Shown here: piece by piece, positions 31,865 through 41,455 of the stretch
How positions within the stretch are numbered: the stretch's first letter is position 1
Layout of the letters: every line of letters starts with the position of its first letter
DNA from: Blastocladiella emersonii ATCC 22665
Lineage: Eukaryota; Blastocladiomycota; Blastocladiomycetes; Blastocladiales; Blastocladiaceae
Length of the DNA: 64,000 nucleotides
Direction: 5' to 3'
NCBI GenBank assembly: GCA_025594325.1
Contig: JANHCV010000004.1
Location: forward strand, 1,612,001-1,676,000
Position numbers and translations under genes: made by a program
The notes under the pieces: model-generated
Told to the model about the DNA's origin: nothing
Seen by the model: the letters and a program-made list of their open reading frames with translations, nothing else
Databases searched by the model: none

Positions 31865-32174
31865 TCGGCCTCGCGCCATCTTCTCTCGAACCTGTTTTGT
31901 CTCCCTGAACTTGTCCTGAGTCTACCCTCAACGAGTCCTCCTTGAACTTGCGCTCGTGCCTGGTTGTTCAGCTACCCCTCGCAGGCTCTGGTCCTCGTCC
32001 AAGACTTGAGGTCTCTGGTCCCTGAACTGTGTCGGTTGTACGACGACCACGGTGGTCGAGGCAACTGGCGTGGCCACGGCCATTGTCGCGTCCATCGCTC
32101 GCACGGCCAGCACTCGGTTTGACTCGGTTGAAGCAAATTCAAGTCTCTCTTACAATCCAACAGTACATACGCCA
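31865..32174. other. Convergent 3' spacer uS8 / UCH37
   Basis: About 300 bases, closer to balanced composition than the coding DNA. They should carry the 3' UTR of UCH37 on the minus strand. No poly(A) hexamer for UCH37 and no gene is seen. Confidence 0.4.
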
Positions 32175-33476
32175 TCAGTGCTTCCCCGCCTTCCCCTCCT
32201 TGGCCGCCTTGGCCATCGCCGCGCGCTTGGCCTCCTTGGCCTTATCGGTGGCGCTCGTGAGCGTGCCCTTGGCGGCCATCTGGTTGAGCAGCTCGAGGAT
32301 GAGCGGGAGGTAGTTATGTCTGCGGCGCGCGTTCTCGCGCTTGTACCGGTCCATTTTCGCGCGCTCCGAGTCGAGCTGTTCCTTGACGCGGGACCGCTCG
32401 CGCTCGAGCTCGGCGCGCACATCCTCGCCGCCCAAATCGAGCGTGCGCAGCTGCTCCTCGATGCCGGCGATCTGGCGCTCGAGCAGCGCCGACTTGGACT
32501 GGGTCACGGCGAGCAGGTTGAAGCGGATCTCGCCCGACTCGGCAAACGCCGCGATGCGCGACTGGATGACGGGGACGAGCTGCGCGATCCAGTCGCGCGA
32601 CGAGGGGGCGGGGGTGATGGGGAGGTCCGCGACGCGCAGCGGGCCAGGCTTGAGCCCGTCGAGCTCGAAGATGGCCGAGTGCGTCGCCGACGGCACGTAC
32701 GCGACGAAATGGAAGTTGTCCTCCTTGTCCTCGTCGCGCACGGGGGCAATCTCGTTGACGAACGGGTCCGCCCGCGCGAAGCTGTTGTGCGCGCGACGCA
32801 TCGTCTCCGAGTTTGTGATCGACAGGCCCTTGATCTATACGGGCGGACCAGCAGGTGTGAGTGGTGCGAGGGTACCGCTGTGCGGGAAGGATGCCGTACC
32901 TCGGGGTCGAAGCTGCCCGTGAACTGCTTGAACTGCGCGAGCTCCTCGCCGAGCGACACGGCCTCGGGCGAGTTGAGGAGGACCGACAGGATGGCCTGCG
33001 TCGCACACGCGTTCTCTACACGTCCGAGAATCAGTCAGTGCGCCTAATCGAGGCGTCACTAGGTCAGAGGTACACATACGAATGACCTGCTGCGCAAAGA
33101 ACACGTCGGGCACGTCGGTCCACTGGGTCGCGGCGCGCGTGTCGGCGCGGATGATCGCCGGGTCGTACTTGAACAGGAAAATGAATCCGTAGACGTCGCC
33201 GTCGCCCATGAACTGGAACGACTCGAGGTCGTACACTTCCTCGACCTCGAGGCCTGGTCGGAGGGAAACGCGTCAGGATCGGGGGTTTTCGCAGGGATGA
33301 CTAAGCGCGCGCGCGTACCCTGCACGCCAAACGAGCGGATCAGCTCCGTGAAGACCCCCTAGCCGCCAGGGATCGAAAGGTCTGTCAGAGCGGGATGTCG
33401 AGACGCGGGCGCGCGTGAGGGGCCGCAGTACCGGGTCCGACTCGATCAGGGTCCAGTCGCCGTTGTCGGTTGCCAT
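32175..33476 (-). CDS. UCH37: Proteasome-associated deubiquitinase UCH37 (UCHL5)
   Basis: Five-exon gene, 344 residues: exons 33476-33432, 33358-33319, 33253-33080, 33015-32900 and 32834-32175. UCH37 trims ubiquitin chains at the 19S proteasome, where Rpn13 activates it. The peptidase domain starts with GDWTLIESDPGVFTELI and includes FIFLFKYD. The catalytic triad is Cys90 (NACATQAI), His167 (NFHFVAYVP) and Asp184 (IFELDGL), close to Cys88, His164 and Asp179 of the human enzyme. The C-terminal ULD helix region (SGEIRFNLLAV, then a coiled coil to the basic tail) is present, so Rpn13 binding is likely. Four introns of 64-73 nt all rejoin conserved blocks. It shares a very short divergent promoter with Psf1. 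Confidence 0.93.
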
Positions 33477-33682
33477 GGTGTTGTTCTGCCGCTAGTACGG
33501 GCTTTCAAGATTCGTCGCAGGCAGTGCGTGCGTGGTTGAGGGGAGAAAGGAGGGGAGACGGGGCCGCGCGTCGGTCATGGCCCGCCGAGTGAGTCCGCTG
33601 CGGCCATCAGCTGACGGTCGTCGTGGAGACGACGGACACGGATCCCACCGCCCAACAACAACGAAAAAACACACTACATGCA
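33477..33682. promoter_or_regulatory. Short bidirectional promoter UCH37 / Psf1
   Basis: Only 206 bases separate the two start codons (146 if the upstream Psf1 Met at 33623 is used). Both promoters must overlap here. No TATA box is seen. Confidence 0.6.
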
Positions 33683-34339
33683 ATGTATGGCGACGAGGCG
33701 CTCAAGCTAGTGCGCGAGGCCAAGCGCGCGCGGGCGGGCCTGCTGCCCGTGTACAACGAGACGGCGGTCCGCAACGTGCTCAAGGAGGCGCGGATTCTGG
33801 CCGAGGAGCAGGACCGGATCATGGCCATGCTGCAGGCGGCCGAGGCTGCCGCCGACGACGACTGGCTCGCCTCGCAGCAGGCCGCTGCGGGCGGCGCGGA
33901 CGAGACGCTTGCGGCGGCGTCCGACGGGCACCAGGCGGCGTTCCTGATCCACCACGCGAGCCTGGACCGCAACAAGCGGTGCTTGCTGGCGTACCACATG
34001 GCGCGGCTCGACAAGATCAAGGCGATCCAGTGGGACCTGATGGACGGGACCGTCGACGACGACACGCGGCGGCGCATGGCGCCGGCCGAGGCCACGTTTG
34101 CGGACCGGTACTCGCAGCTGCTCATCTCGTACAAGGGCATGTACGACGACCTGGACCTGACGGCGGTCGCACACCCGCCAAAGGACCTGTACGTGTGCGT
34201 GCGCGTCGTCAAGGACTGCGGCGAGATCATCACGGAAAACGGCCGCAGCGTCGTGCTCAAGAAGAACTCGCAGCATTTCCTGCTCCGCACTGACGTCGAG
34301 CGGCTCATCACCCAGGGGTTCCTGCAGCATGTCGAGTGA
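33683..34339 (+). CDS. PSF1: GINS complex subunit Psf1
   Basis: Single-exon gene of 218 residues. Psf1 is one of four GINS subunits; GINS joins Cdc45 and Mcm2-7 to form the replicative helicase. The start MYGDEALKLVREAKR aligns with the beginning of yeast Psf1 (MYGDLGNKLV). HASLDRNKRCLLAYHMARLDKI is the central helical signature. VCVRVVKDCGEI and DVERLITQGFLQHVE form the C-terminal B domain. An in-frame Met at 33623 would add 20 polar residues with no family counterpart, so I chose the second Met. An Ala/Asp-rich loop (about residues 48-80) is longer than in yeast. Its stop is 43 bases from that of the convergent peptidyl-tRNA hydrolase. Confidence 0.93.
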   Translation: MYGDEALKLVREAKRARAGLLPVYNETAVRNVLKEARILAEEQDRIMAMLQAAEAAADDDWLASQQAAAGGADETLAAASDGHQAAFLIHHASLDRNKRCLLAYHMARLDKIKAIQWDLMDGTVDDDTRRRMAPAEATFADRYSQLLISYKGMYDDLDLTAVAHPPKDLYVCVRVVKDCGEIITENGRSVVLKKNSQHFLLRTDVERLITQGFLQHVE

Positions 34340-34382
34340 GTTGCCCATCAAAAATGTACATATATATCTATCTATCGAAAAG

Positions 34383-35261
34383 CTACACGGCCACCTTGAC
34401 CGTGGGCGGCACCGTGGCATCGCCGACCTCGAACCGCGTGGCCCACTCGCGCACGAGCGACCAGGTGGCGGGGAACACGGCCGTGTCGAGGGCCTCGCGG
34501 TCGGCCTTGGGGAACGGCTTAAGGACGAAATTGGCCACGTCGGCCTTGTCGAGCGGGCGCCCGATGCCGATCTTGAGCCGCTCGACGGCCTCGGACTGCA
34601 CAAGCGACTGGATCGACTTGATGCCGTTGTGGCCCGCGGCCGAGCCCGTGAACTTGAACCCTAGCGTGCCGATGGGCTTGTCGAGGTCGTCCTGCAGGAA
34701 CAGGACGGGCGCGCGGCGGGATGCGGCGGGCGACTTGGACCGCTTGAAGTCGGCGGCGGCGACGCCCTCCTTGCGCACTAATGACGGGAGGGAACGGGTC
34801 AGCGGGTGGTCGGGAGCGGTAGGTAAGCGAGGAGAACACGTGCTCAGCGACTTGAACTTTTCGCCCGAGATGTTCATGAAGGTGCGCAGGCGGATCAGGC
34901 GCAGCTCGGCGGACGGCTGTAGTGGTGGCGCGACGACGGGGAGAGCGGGCGCATCAGCGGATCCCTCGACGGCAGTCTGCTTGGGCTTCTTGACCTTCCT
35001 TGGCTTGGGCCCGGGCAGGGCGCCGGGGGTGGTGGCGAGGAGGTTGGCGAGGGCGGCGTGCGAGCAAGTGGCCACGTCGTAGCCGTTACACCGCTCCCAC
35101 TCGAGGCCGAGGCGATCGGCGAGCTCCTCGAGGGCGAGCACGCCGACGTTGTGGCGCGTGGTGCGGTACTGCGCGCCGTGGTTGCCCAGGCCGACAATGT
35201 ACAGGGCGGCCACGGGCGCGAGCGGTTGTGGTGGCGCAGCGGCAGCGGCAGAGGTCGACAT
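34383..35261 (-). CDS. PTH1: Peptidyl-tRNA hydrolase (Pth1 family)
   Basis: Two-exon gene, 272 residues: exons 35261-34838 and 34777-34383. The enzyme releases tRNA from peptidyl-tRNAs that drop off ribosomes; in fungi the bacterial-type form usually serves mitochondria. The active-site block is GLGNHGAQYRTTRHNVG with catalytic His37 and Asn27. FMNISGEKF and LFLQDDLDKPIG (acidic residues) follow, then the GSAAGHNGIKSI loop and KIGIGRP. The 60-nt intron (GTTCTC donor) is needed to keep frame between KSLS and RKEGV. The usual NPG of the first block is NHG here. A Lys/Pro/Ala-rich insertion of about 35 residues (near 85-120) is unusual. The N-terminus is Ala/Pro-rich and a poor targeting peptide. 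Confidence 0.9.
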   Translation of the reverse strand: MSTSAAAAAPPQPLAPVAALYIVGLGNHGAQYRTTRHNVGVLALEELADRLGLEWERCNGYDVATCSHAALANLLATTPGALPGPKPRKVKKPKQTAVEGSADAPALPVVAPPLQPSAELRLIRLRTFMNISGEKFKSLSTCSPRLPTAPDHPLTRSLPSLVRKEGVAAADFKRSKSPAASRRAPVLFLQDDLDKPIGTLGFKFTGSAAGHNGIKSIQSLVQSEAVERLKIGIGRPLDKADVANFVLKPFPKADREALDTAVFPATWSLVREWATRFEVGDATVPPTVKVAV

Positions 35262-35736
35262 GGTGCGACAGAGGGGCGAGAATTCAAGAAGTCGGCGAGT
35301 TGGTAAGCGATACATGGCAGCAGGGAGAGCGGTTGCGGGCCGGATTTGAGAGCGCGGCCGACTGAATGATCGGCGGGCGAGGCGGGTCGAAAATGAGTCG
35401 CAAGGCCTCACGTGCGGCGGTATTGCCGCTTGCGACCAAAGTGCGACGCGGCGAGCTCGCGGGGCTAATCTCGCAGCCAATCTCGCAGCGAAATCACCGC
35501 TCATTCCTCCGCTCGGCCGCCCGCTCGGAAAAAATGCCAAGCACCGCTCGCGCGCTTCCCGCTCACCTCATGTTCACCTCCCTCGTCGCTCAGCTCCCGC
35601 AGAAAATTAATACATGTAAACGCAGCTCTATGCAAAGTAAATGTCTCGACCCGACCCTGTTGGCACTCCCTCAGCACCTCGATCGAAGGTCGCCCTCCGC
35701 TCGTGCGGGCGCCAGCCGCGCGGCGACGGTCCCAAT

Positions 35737-35771
35737 CTACGACGGGGGCGCCTACGACGGGGGCGCCTACG
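35737..35771 (+). repeat. 15-bp tandem repeat
   Basis: CTACGACGGGGGCGC occurs twice in perfect tandem, followed by a partial third copy (CTACG). It lies in the unresolved region; if coding on the minus strand the unit would be five residues. Confidence 0.85.
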
Positions 35772-35964
35772 CATGGATGGAGATAATGTCGGGTGAAGGG
35801 GAACGTGCGTGGGAGTAGTTGATCTTCGTCGGGGGCCCGCGCTCGCGGCCGAGAGAATGTCAGGCGATGCGGCGCGCTTAGGCGTGACGATGCGCTCGCG
35901 TACGAAGACCACACCGGGCGTCACCGCGCGCTCACAGACGAAGGTGATGCCCTCGTCGACGGCC

Positions 35965-36119
35965 GCGGCCTCGCGCGCAGGCGGGTCGTTCGGCTGCGAC
36001 GCGACCGCTGCGCGTCGTCACGCTGGGCCAGACTCGTCCGCGTCGTTGACCGCAGCGGCCTCGCGCGCAGCAGTCGCCGCCCAACGACGCGACCGCTGCG
36101 CGTCGCCACGCTGGGCCAG
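35965..36119. repeat. Imperfect direct repeat, 90-bp period
   Basis: A block of about 66 bp (GCGGCCTCGCGCGCAG at its start, CGCTGGGCCAG at its end) occurs at 35965-36031 and again at 36055-36119. The core GACGCGACCGCTGCGCGTCG is identical in both. The period is a multiple of three. Confidence 0.8.
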
Positions 36120-38264
36120 CGGCAGCGCGCCTCAAACGCCGTACAGGCCCGCGTGTTGCTTTATGCTTCTGAGGCCGTGTGCGATCTCGGTCTTGTTGTA
36201 GATGAGGAAGAAGAACTGGTCCAGCGCGGTGAAGATTGTGTTCTCGCCCGCGTGCTCAGACACGGCCCCCAAACAGCGACGAGCCGAGGCGGGCTCGCCA
36301 AACTCTTCGCCATCAAGCAGATCGACATCACGACCATCGCCGTCGTTGAGGCCTGGAAGCGGGCGGAACCTACGCCGCGTTAACGCGTAGTCGCTTGAGG
36401 GGGCGGTATCTGTGGTTCGTTCGCCGCTGGCGCGACTCAGCGACGCAAGAGTGCGTGCGTTGTTAAACGAGAGCGAACGGTACAACGAGCTCGTCGTCGT
36501 CAAGGTACACGACGCGAAACGCGAATGTAAGCCGCGCTGAGGCTGACGCGAGGAGGAAGCGTGAGATCGCGCCGTTCGGAGTAAGTGCGGGCGAAGTTGA
36601 GCCCGCAGGCGGCCTCGGCTCGAAGCACGTCAGTTGCGTAACAAACTTGGCCTCACTGTCAACGGCGACCCATGAGCCGGCGTGGATGCGCGCGTCTTGG
36701 CTGTTCGGGTCAACCGCGAAGCGAGGCAGTGGCAAAGCCGCGGGAGGAACGTAGCGCCGATCAGAGGCAGCGGAGGACACTGTGGAAGCGACAAGTTATG
36801 TTACGGCTGCCCCCAAGCCAGTGTTCTGCTCCGAGGGCGGAGGGTGGCCGCGACAAACAAGGAGAGCCGGCGAAGTCAGCGGCTCAGCGGTGTGGGGGGC
36901 GAGGGCCCGCTTAGGCGCCTGTCGTATATATGCGATGCATGGTTTCAAATCGATTTATTGACACGTTGCTGGGGGAGAGAGAACACGCCAGCACTTGGGC
37001 TTTGGCGGAGGAGAGCGGCCGCGACGCGTCGCCGGCAGCGGGGTGAGGTGGAAATCAAGCCCACGTGAGTGCGAGATCAGCTGCGAGGTGGGCCCACCCG
37101 GCGCATTTTGGCTGCAAACGACAATATCCAGAAGGCCGCGCGGTGACGCACTCAGAAGGGGCGCGCTTCTCCCTTCCCCGCGCGCATGTTCGCGTTCGCG
37201 TGGGCCCCGCGCGGCCAAAAGGAGCGTGGGAACGGCGTTACTGGAACTTCATTAACGTTTTCTGCCGGCCGGCCGCAGCAGCAGGACGGGTTTCCTTCGT
37301 GCGCGCGCGGGTGGAGCCAGCGGGGCACGACCGGCGCGACGGCCAGAGCGGAGCGAGCAGGGATCCTGGCGGCCATCGCCCTGGCCATCGCCTCGAGGTC
37401 GGCCGCCCGACGACGCCGACTGGACCCGCGAGCAAGCCCGCAGCGGCAGCGCAGCGGCGCGTACGCGCACCACGTTTATGCAAGCGGGAGAAGCGGGGTC
37501 GGGGGCGGGAGCGGAGCGGATCAGGCGGCGACCCGACCGCCGATGGGAACGAGGTCAAGCAGCCCCGGCCGCGGCCGCCTTGCGTGATCGCCCACCCATC
37601 TTTGCCTGTTACACGGGCGCGACGCTGGGCACGGCCAGGGCGACTGCTGTTTCTTTCTCTCCCACGGGGCGCCCTGCAAGGAGTTGACCGAGGCCCACCG
37701 GCGACGAGAAAGCGCGACGATCGCACCGCCGCCGACCTTGTCTGCGAGTGCGAGTGAACCTCACCGAGTTCTCGAGGGTGCGTCCATTGCGACCATGGCC
37801 GCGGCCACGGAGCCGAAGCGTAAAAGTTTGCGGCGTCCCAGTGTCCGAATCCAGCACCCTGCCTGCCTGCCTGCTTCACTCGCCAAACCGGCCAGTGCCC
37901 GCTCGCTCGCTCTCCTCTCCCCCTCTCCCTCCCCCGCGGCCCTCTCTCCCTCCCGCGACCACTCTCCATGCACTGACCTGGCCTAGTCCTGCTCCGTATC
38001 AACACTCTGCGCGCGTCGTGTCCGGGCTGCCGTGTGATCGACCACGACTGCGCCCCTGCTGCGCCCTTCCCGCTGCTTCAACCTAGCCCTCGGACCTCCC
38101 TGCCTCTTGCAGTCGCCCCTCTGCAGTCGCACGCTCTCCATCTACGCCAGCATCATACGGCTCCGTGCACGACTGCGTGCTCCCAACCCCCTGCAACCTG
38201 CTGCAGCTCGCGCCGCTGTTGCGCTCTCCTCGGCGTACGTGTCCCGCCCCGCCCAACTCCGCGG

Positions 38265-38272
38265 TATTTATA
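38265..38272 (+). promoter_or_regulatory. TATA-like box of the dual-specificity phosphatase
   Basis: TATTTATA in a GC-rich surround, about 260 bases before the phosphatase start codon. It fits a core promoter with a leader of about 200 bases. Confidence 0.35.
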
Positions 38273-38530
38273 CGACCGCTGCTCCCTGCCCTCGACGACT
38301 GTTCTCTCCCTGCCGCTCGTCTGCCCGCCTCTGCGTCCGCAAATAGTGGTCGGGTCGGGTCGGCAGTCGGCGAGGAGGTCGATGGCGAGCGAGGGCTCCC
38401 CTCGCGGCTCAGCGCCTTCCTCTTATATTACGCCCTCCTAGTGGCCTGCCCCCATCACTCTCTGCTGCAGCGGATCGCTCACGCTCCCCCGTGCGATCCT
38501 CATAGTCCATCGCCCGCCACCACCATCGCC

Positions 38531-41332
38531 ATGCTCGCCTCGGCCGTCGAGCCGGCGTCGCCCACGTCGCCGACCGCCGCCACGGCCGCCGGCGCCCTCG
38601 GCCGCACGCTGGCCCCGCTCTCGCTCTCGTCGCTGCCGCCGCTGCCGCCCTCGGCCCCGCCCAGCATCGCCGCCATGAGCCCGAGCGCCTTCAGCTCGTT
38701 TGGCGGCAGCAGCTCGGGGTCGCGCACCCGGTCCAACAGCTCCGTGTCCTTCTCGGGCCTCTCCAACGCCGGCACCATCGTCGGCCCCGCCTCGGGCTTC
38801 CCGAGCCCCGTCAGCAGCCACTACAGCTCGGCCAGCTCGGGCAGCAGCAGCACCCGCTCCTCCGGTGACGGGTCTGGGTCCGTGCAGCTTGCCTCGGCGC
38901 CCGGCAGCACGGGACCTAAGCCGTCGTCGTTGCTGCAGCGCCGCGCCTCGCGCTCGCTGTCGCTGTCGCTGCCGACGTCGCCGCTCTTCGACTTTGACCC
39001 GACCGATGCGCCCATGATCTCGCCGTCGCTCTACGCCCCGACGCTCATCGCCGCCAACCTGTACCTCGGGTCGCAGCAGTCGCTGCGGTACCTGCGCGGC
39101 GTCGGCCACACGCTGCGGCACCCGACGGCGCTCCCGCCGCCGCCGCCGTCGATTGCCGTGCTCAACGTGGCCGAGGAGCTGCCGCCGCTGTCGCCGCGGA
39201 CCGCGCAGGCCAACCACGCGCACCACTACCTGCACCTGCCCATGTCGCACGCCCCGCACCTCGCCGACCACCTGCCCGCGGCGCTCAACTTCATCGAGAC
39301 CCACCTCGCCGCCGGCCGCACCGTGCTCGTCCACTGCATGTGCGGCGTGTCGCGGTCCGCCGCCGTCGTGCTCGCGTACCTCATGTGGAAGGTCCGCTGG
39401 GGCTTCCGCACCGCCTACGAGCACGTCCGCACCCGCCGCGCCATCTCGCCCAACATGCACCTCGTGTGCCAGCTCGTCGAGTTCGCCATGGACCTCGACC
39501 TGCCCACCGACGAGCCCGCCACGGCGCCTGGCACCCCGCCGCTCGGCCACCGCACCTCGGTCGCCTCGTTCGCGTCGACCATGTCGTCCGTCTCGCTTGG
39601 CGGCAGCGCCGTCGGGGAGCCCGAATCGGCCGCACCCATGCTCGACCCCGTCTCGCAGGCCGTCGCCGTCGCCACGGCCGCCGTCCACGCCGCGCACGCG
39701 CGCGCCGCGTCCGAGGCCGGCTCGCCCATCGGCAGCCCCATGTTCTCGGCCGGCCTGCCGCCGCCGCCGCTCTCGGCGCCCGCGCTCTCGTCGGCCGCCC
39801 CGCCCGCCGAGTTTGTCCAGTCGCCGCACGTCGTCCCCGACCTGTACGGCACCTCGCCCAGCGTGCACATCGCGCCCCCGCCACTCGCGGTGCCGTCCCA
39901 CGCCGGTGGGCCGCCGTTCCGCCGCCTGTCGTCGGCGGCGACCGGACACCACCATCACCAGTACGGGCCGGGGATGTCGCCCGTCGGCACCCCGCCGCTC
40001 GGCGCGCGGTTCCTGGCCCGGTCCGCGTCCATCTCGTCGCTCGCGTCCGTCGCGTCCTCGGTCGCGTCCGTGCTCTCGTCCGCCAGCGCCGCGCTCGCGA
40101 GCCCGCGGTCCGCCGCGATGCTCGACGCGTTCCCGCTGACCGACCCGGATCTCCTCGCCGCGTCGCGCGGGGGTGCGAGTAACGCGCCGGGCACCGCTAC
40201 GACGACGACCACGACCACGAGCTCGGTTAACGGGTCGACCACGACCACCACCACGCGTCCGCGGTCTCGGTCCAACCCGACGCTCCCGTCGCGCCCGTCG
40301 TCGCCCGCCTCGACCACCTCGCACACCACGCCGCCCATGCTCGCCACGATCCCCGACGTCGTCATGGCCGAAGCCATGCCCGCGCTCGCACTCAAGTCGC
40401 CGCTCGCGACCAGCCCGCGCGTCGGGTTCGGGAGTGCCGGCGGGCCCGCGGTCCCCGCCCTCGCCCCCGCACCGCTCGGCCGCGCGCGCCGCGGGTTCGT
40501 CCCGCCACGCATCCAGACCAATTTCGGGGCTGCGCGCGGTGGGCTCGGGCTCGGCGGGCTCGCGTCCGCGCCCGTCGCCGCCAACTCGATCCCGTTCCCG
40601 TCGCTCGCGTCGGCCGCGCCCGTCGAGAACGCGCCCGTCCTCCCGCCGCCACCACCACCGCCGGCCGTCGCCGGGGCAGGAGCGGGTCCGCGCGGCGGTG
40701 CGCCCGGAGGCCTGCTGCTGGCCAGCGGGTTCTCTTCGAGCGCGAGCGCGAGTGTGTCGCCACAGCTGCCCGTCCTCGTCCTGCACCCGCAGTCCCCGCA
40801 CCAGCCGAGCTTCACGCTCGTCGCGTCGGACCCGCCGCCGTCGCCGCACCCGATGACGATGATGATGGCCGTCGACGCGCCGCCGCTCAGCCCCATGTTC
40901 CCGCCACCGCCGCCGCCACCGGCATCGTCGGCCGAGGACGCGGACTCGGCGGCCGCGGACGTGCGCAGCGTGCACCGGTTCCGCGCGCCGGCGGCGGGCG
41001 GGCTCCGCGGCCGCCGGCCGTCGCTGCTCCAGCAGGCCACCATGAACGGGAAACCATTACCGCCGCTCCCGCCCACGCCGACGTTTCCGCCATCCGTTTC
41101 CGCTGCTCCCGCCGGGCTGGCCCCGGCCGTCGGCGGCGGGCCGACCGCGTGGGGCTCGACGGCCGGGTGGGGCGAGTGTCCGACGCCCACGGCCGCCGGG
41201 TTCCGCGGGTTCTTTGCCGAGGGCGGCGCTGACGACGACGACGATAGCGACCTGCGCAGCGCCATGGACGTGGTCCAGGTCACCGAGTCGGCGTCGTCGC
41301 AGGAGGACGGCAGCGAGGCCATGGTCGTGTAG
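38531..41332 (+). CDS. Dual-specificity protein phosphatase with long disordered tail
   Basis: Single-exon gene of 933 residues. A DSP catalytic domain spans about residues 165-320: ISPSLYAPTLIAANLYLGSQ at the start, LNFIETHLAAGRTVLVHC and the P-loop HCMCGVSRSA with nucleophile Cys269 and the P-loop Arg. YLMWKVRWGFRTAYEHVRTRR and ISPNMHLVCQLVEFA close the fold. Such enzymes remove phosphate from Tyr and Ser/Thr, often on MAP kinases. The Asp general acid expected about 30 residues before the P-loop is not seen; the segment reads LPMSHAPHLADH. The remaining 600 residues are Ser/Pro/Ala-rich and disordered, with an acidic end. The first 120 residues are also low complexity. The start has a GCCATG context. 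The substrate is unknown. Confidence 0.85.
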   Translation: MLASAVEPASPTSPTAATAAGALGRTLAPLSLSSLPPLPPSAPPSIAAMSPSAFSSFGGSSSGSRTRSNSSVSFSGLSNAGTIVGPASGFPSPVSSHYSSASSGSSSTRSSGDGSGSVQLASAPGSTGPKPSSLLQRRASRSLSLSLPTSPLFDFDPTDAPMISPSLYAPTLIAANLYLGSQQSLRYLRGVGHTLRHPTALPPPPPSIAVLNVAEELPPLSPRTAQANHAHHYLHLPMSHAPHLADHLPAALNFIETHLAAGRTVLVHCMCGVSRSAAVVLAYLMWKVRWGFRTAYEHVRTRRAISPNMHLVCQLVEFAMDLDLPTDEPATAPGTPPLGHRTSVASFASTMSSVSLGGSAVGEPESAAPMLDPVSQAVAVATAAVHAAHARAASEAGSPIGSPMFSAGLPPPPLSAPALSSAAPPAEFVQSPHVVPDLYGTSPSVHIAPPPLAVPSHAGGPPFRRLSSAATGHHHHQYGPGMSPVGTPPLGARFLARSASISSLASVASSVASVLSSASAALASPRSAAMLDAFPLTDPDLLAASRGGASNAPGTATTTTTTTSSVNGSTTTTTTRPRSRSNPTLPSRPSSPASTTSHTTPPMLATIPDVVMAEAMPALALKSPLATSPRVGFGSAGGPAVPALAPAPLGRARRGFVPPRIQTNFGAARGGLGLGGLASAPVAANSIPFPSLASAAPVENAPVLPPPPPPPAVAGAGAGPRGGAPGGLLLASGFSSSASASVSPQLPVLVLHPQSPHQPSFTLVASDPPPSPHPMTMMMAVDAPPLSPMFPPPPPPPASSAEDADSAAADVRSVHRFRAPAAGGLRGRRPSLLQQATMNGKPLPPLPPTPTFPPSVSAAPAGLAPAVGGGPTAWGSTAGWGECPTPTAAGFRGFFAEGGADDDDDSDLRSAMDVVQVTESASSQEDGSEAMVV

Positions 41333-41455
41333 GCTTCATTCATCATCTCTTGGCGTGTCCCTCCCCCCTCCCTCACCATCGACTTCTTTACTCTGCTCTC
41401 TCGCTTGCAAGTCTTACCTTCCACAAACCCACCCCGCATCGTGTATTTATACAAT

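Larger units (their letters stand above)
35640..36790 (-). other. Possible multi-exon gene, unresolved
   Basis: Three minus-strand open segments have protein-like rather than shadow-like composition. Segment 36780-36463 follows a CACAG acceptor-like site and includes RFAVDPNSQDARIHAG and VYLDDDELV. Segment 36386-36132 includes TALDQFFFLIYNKTEIAH and is preceded by GCGTAG. Segment about 36010-35640 includes EGITFVCERAVTPGVVF. GTACCG and GTACGG donor-like sites end the first two. None opens with ATG, and the phases at the candidate junctions do not all agree, so no valid coding model emerges. I recognise no family. It could be a real gene with missed exons, a decaying gene, or chance. Confidence 0.25.
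35262..38530. other. Long intergenic stretch PTH1 / dual-specificity phosphatase
   Basis: These 3.3 kb have no gene I can model with confidence. The left third (35.6-36.8 kb) contains repeats and minus-strand open segments that look partly coding and are listed separately. The part from about 36.9 to 38.5 kb is probably the promoter and leader of the phosphatase gene. It is pyrimidine-rich on the plus strand, and a TATTTATA box lies at 38265-38272, about 260 bases before that start codon. Confidence 0.4.

Noticed and set aside
34778-34837. Reading the peptidyl-tRNA hydrolase as one uninterrupted frame through this segment
   Set aside because: The 60-nt segment is in frame but encodes a Pro/Arg/Thr stretch foreign to the family, starts GT and ends TTAG, and its removal joins KSLS to RKEGV cleanly.
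38438-40975. Minus-strand open frame of 845 codons opposite the dual-specificity phosphatase
   Set aside because: Arg/Gly-rich mirror of a Ser/Ala/Pro-rich gene; the sense strand has the catalytic P-loop.
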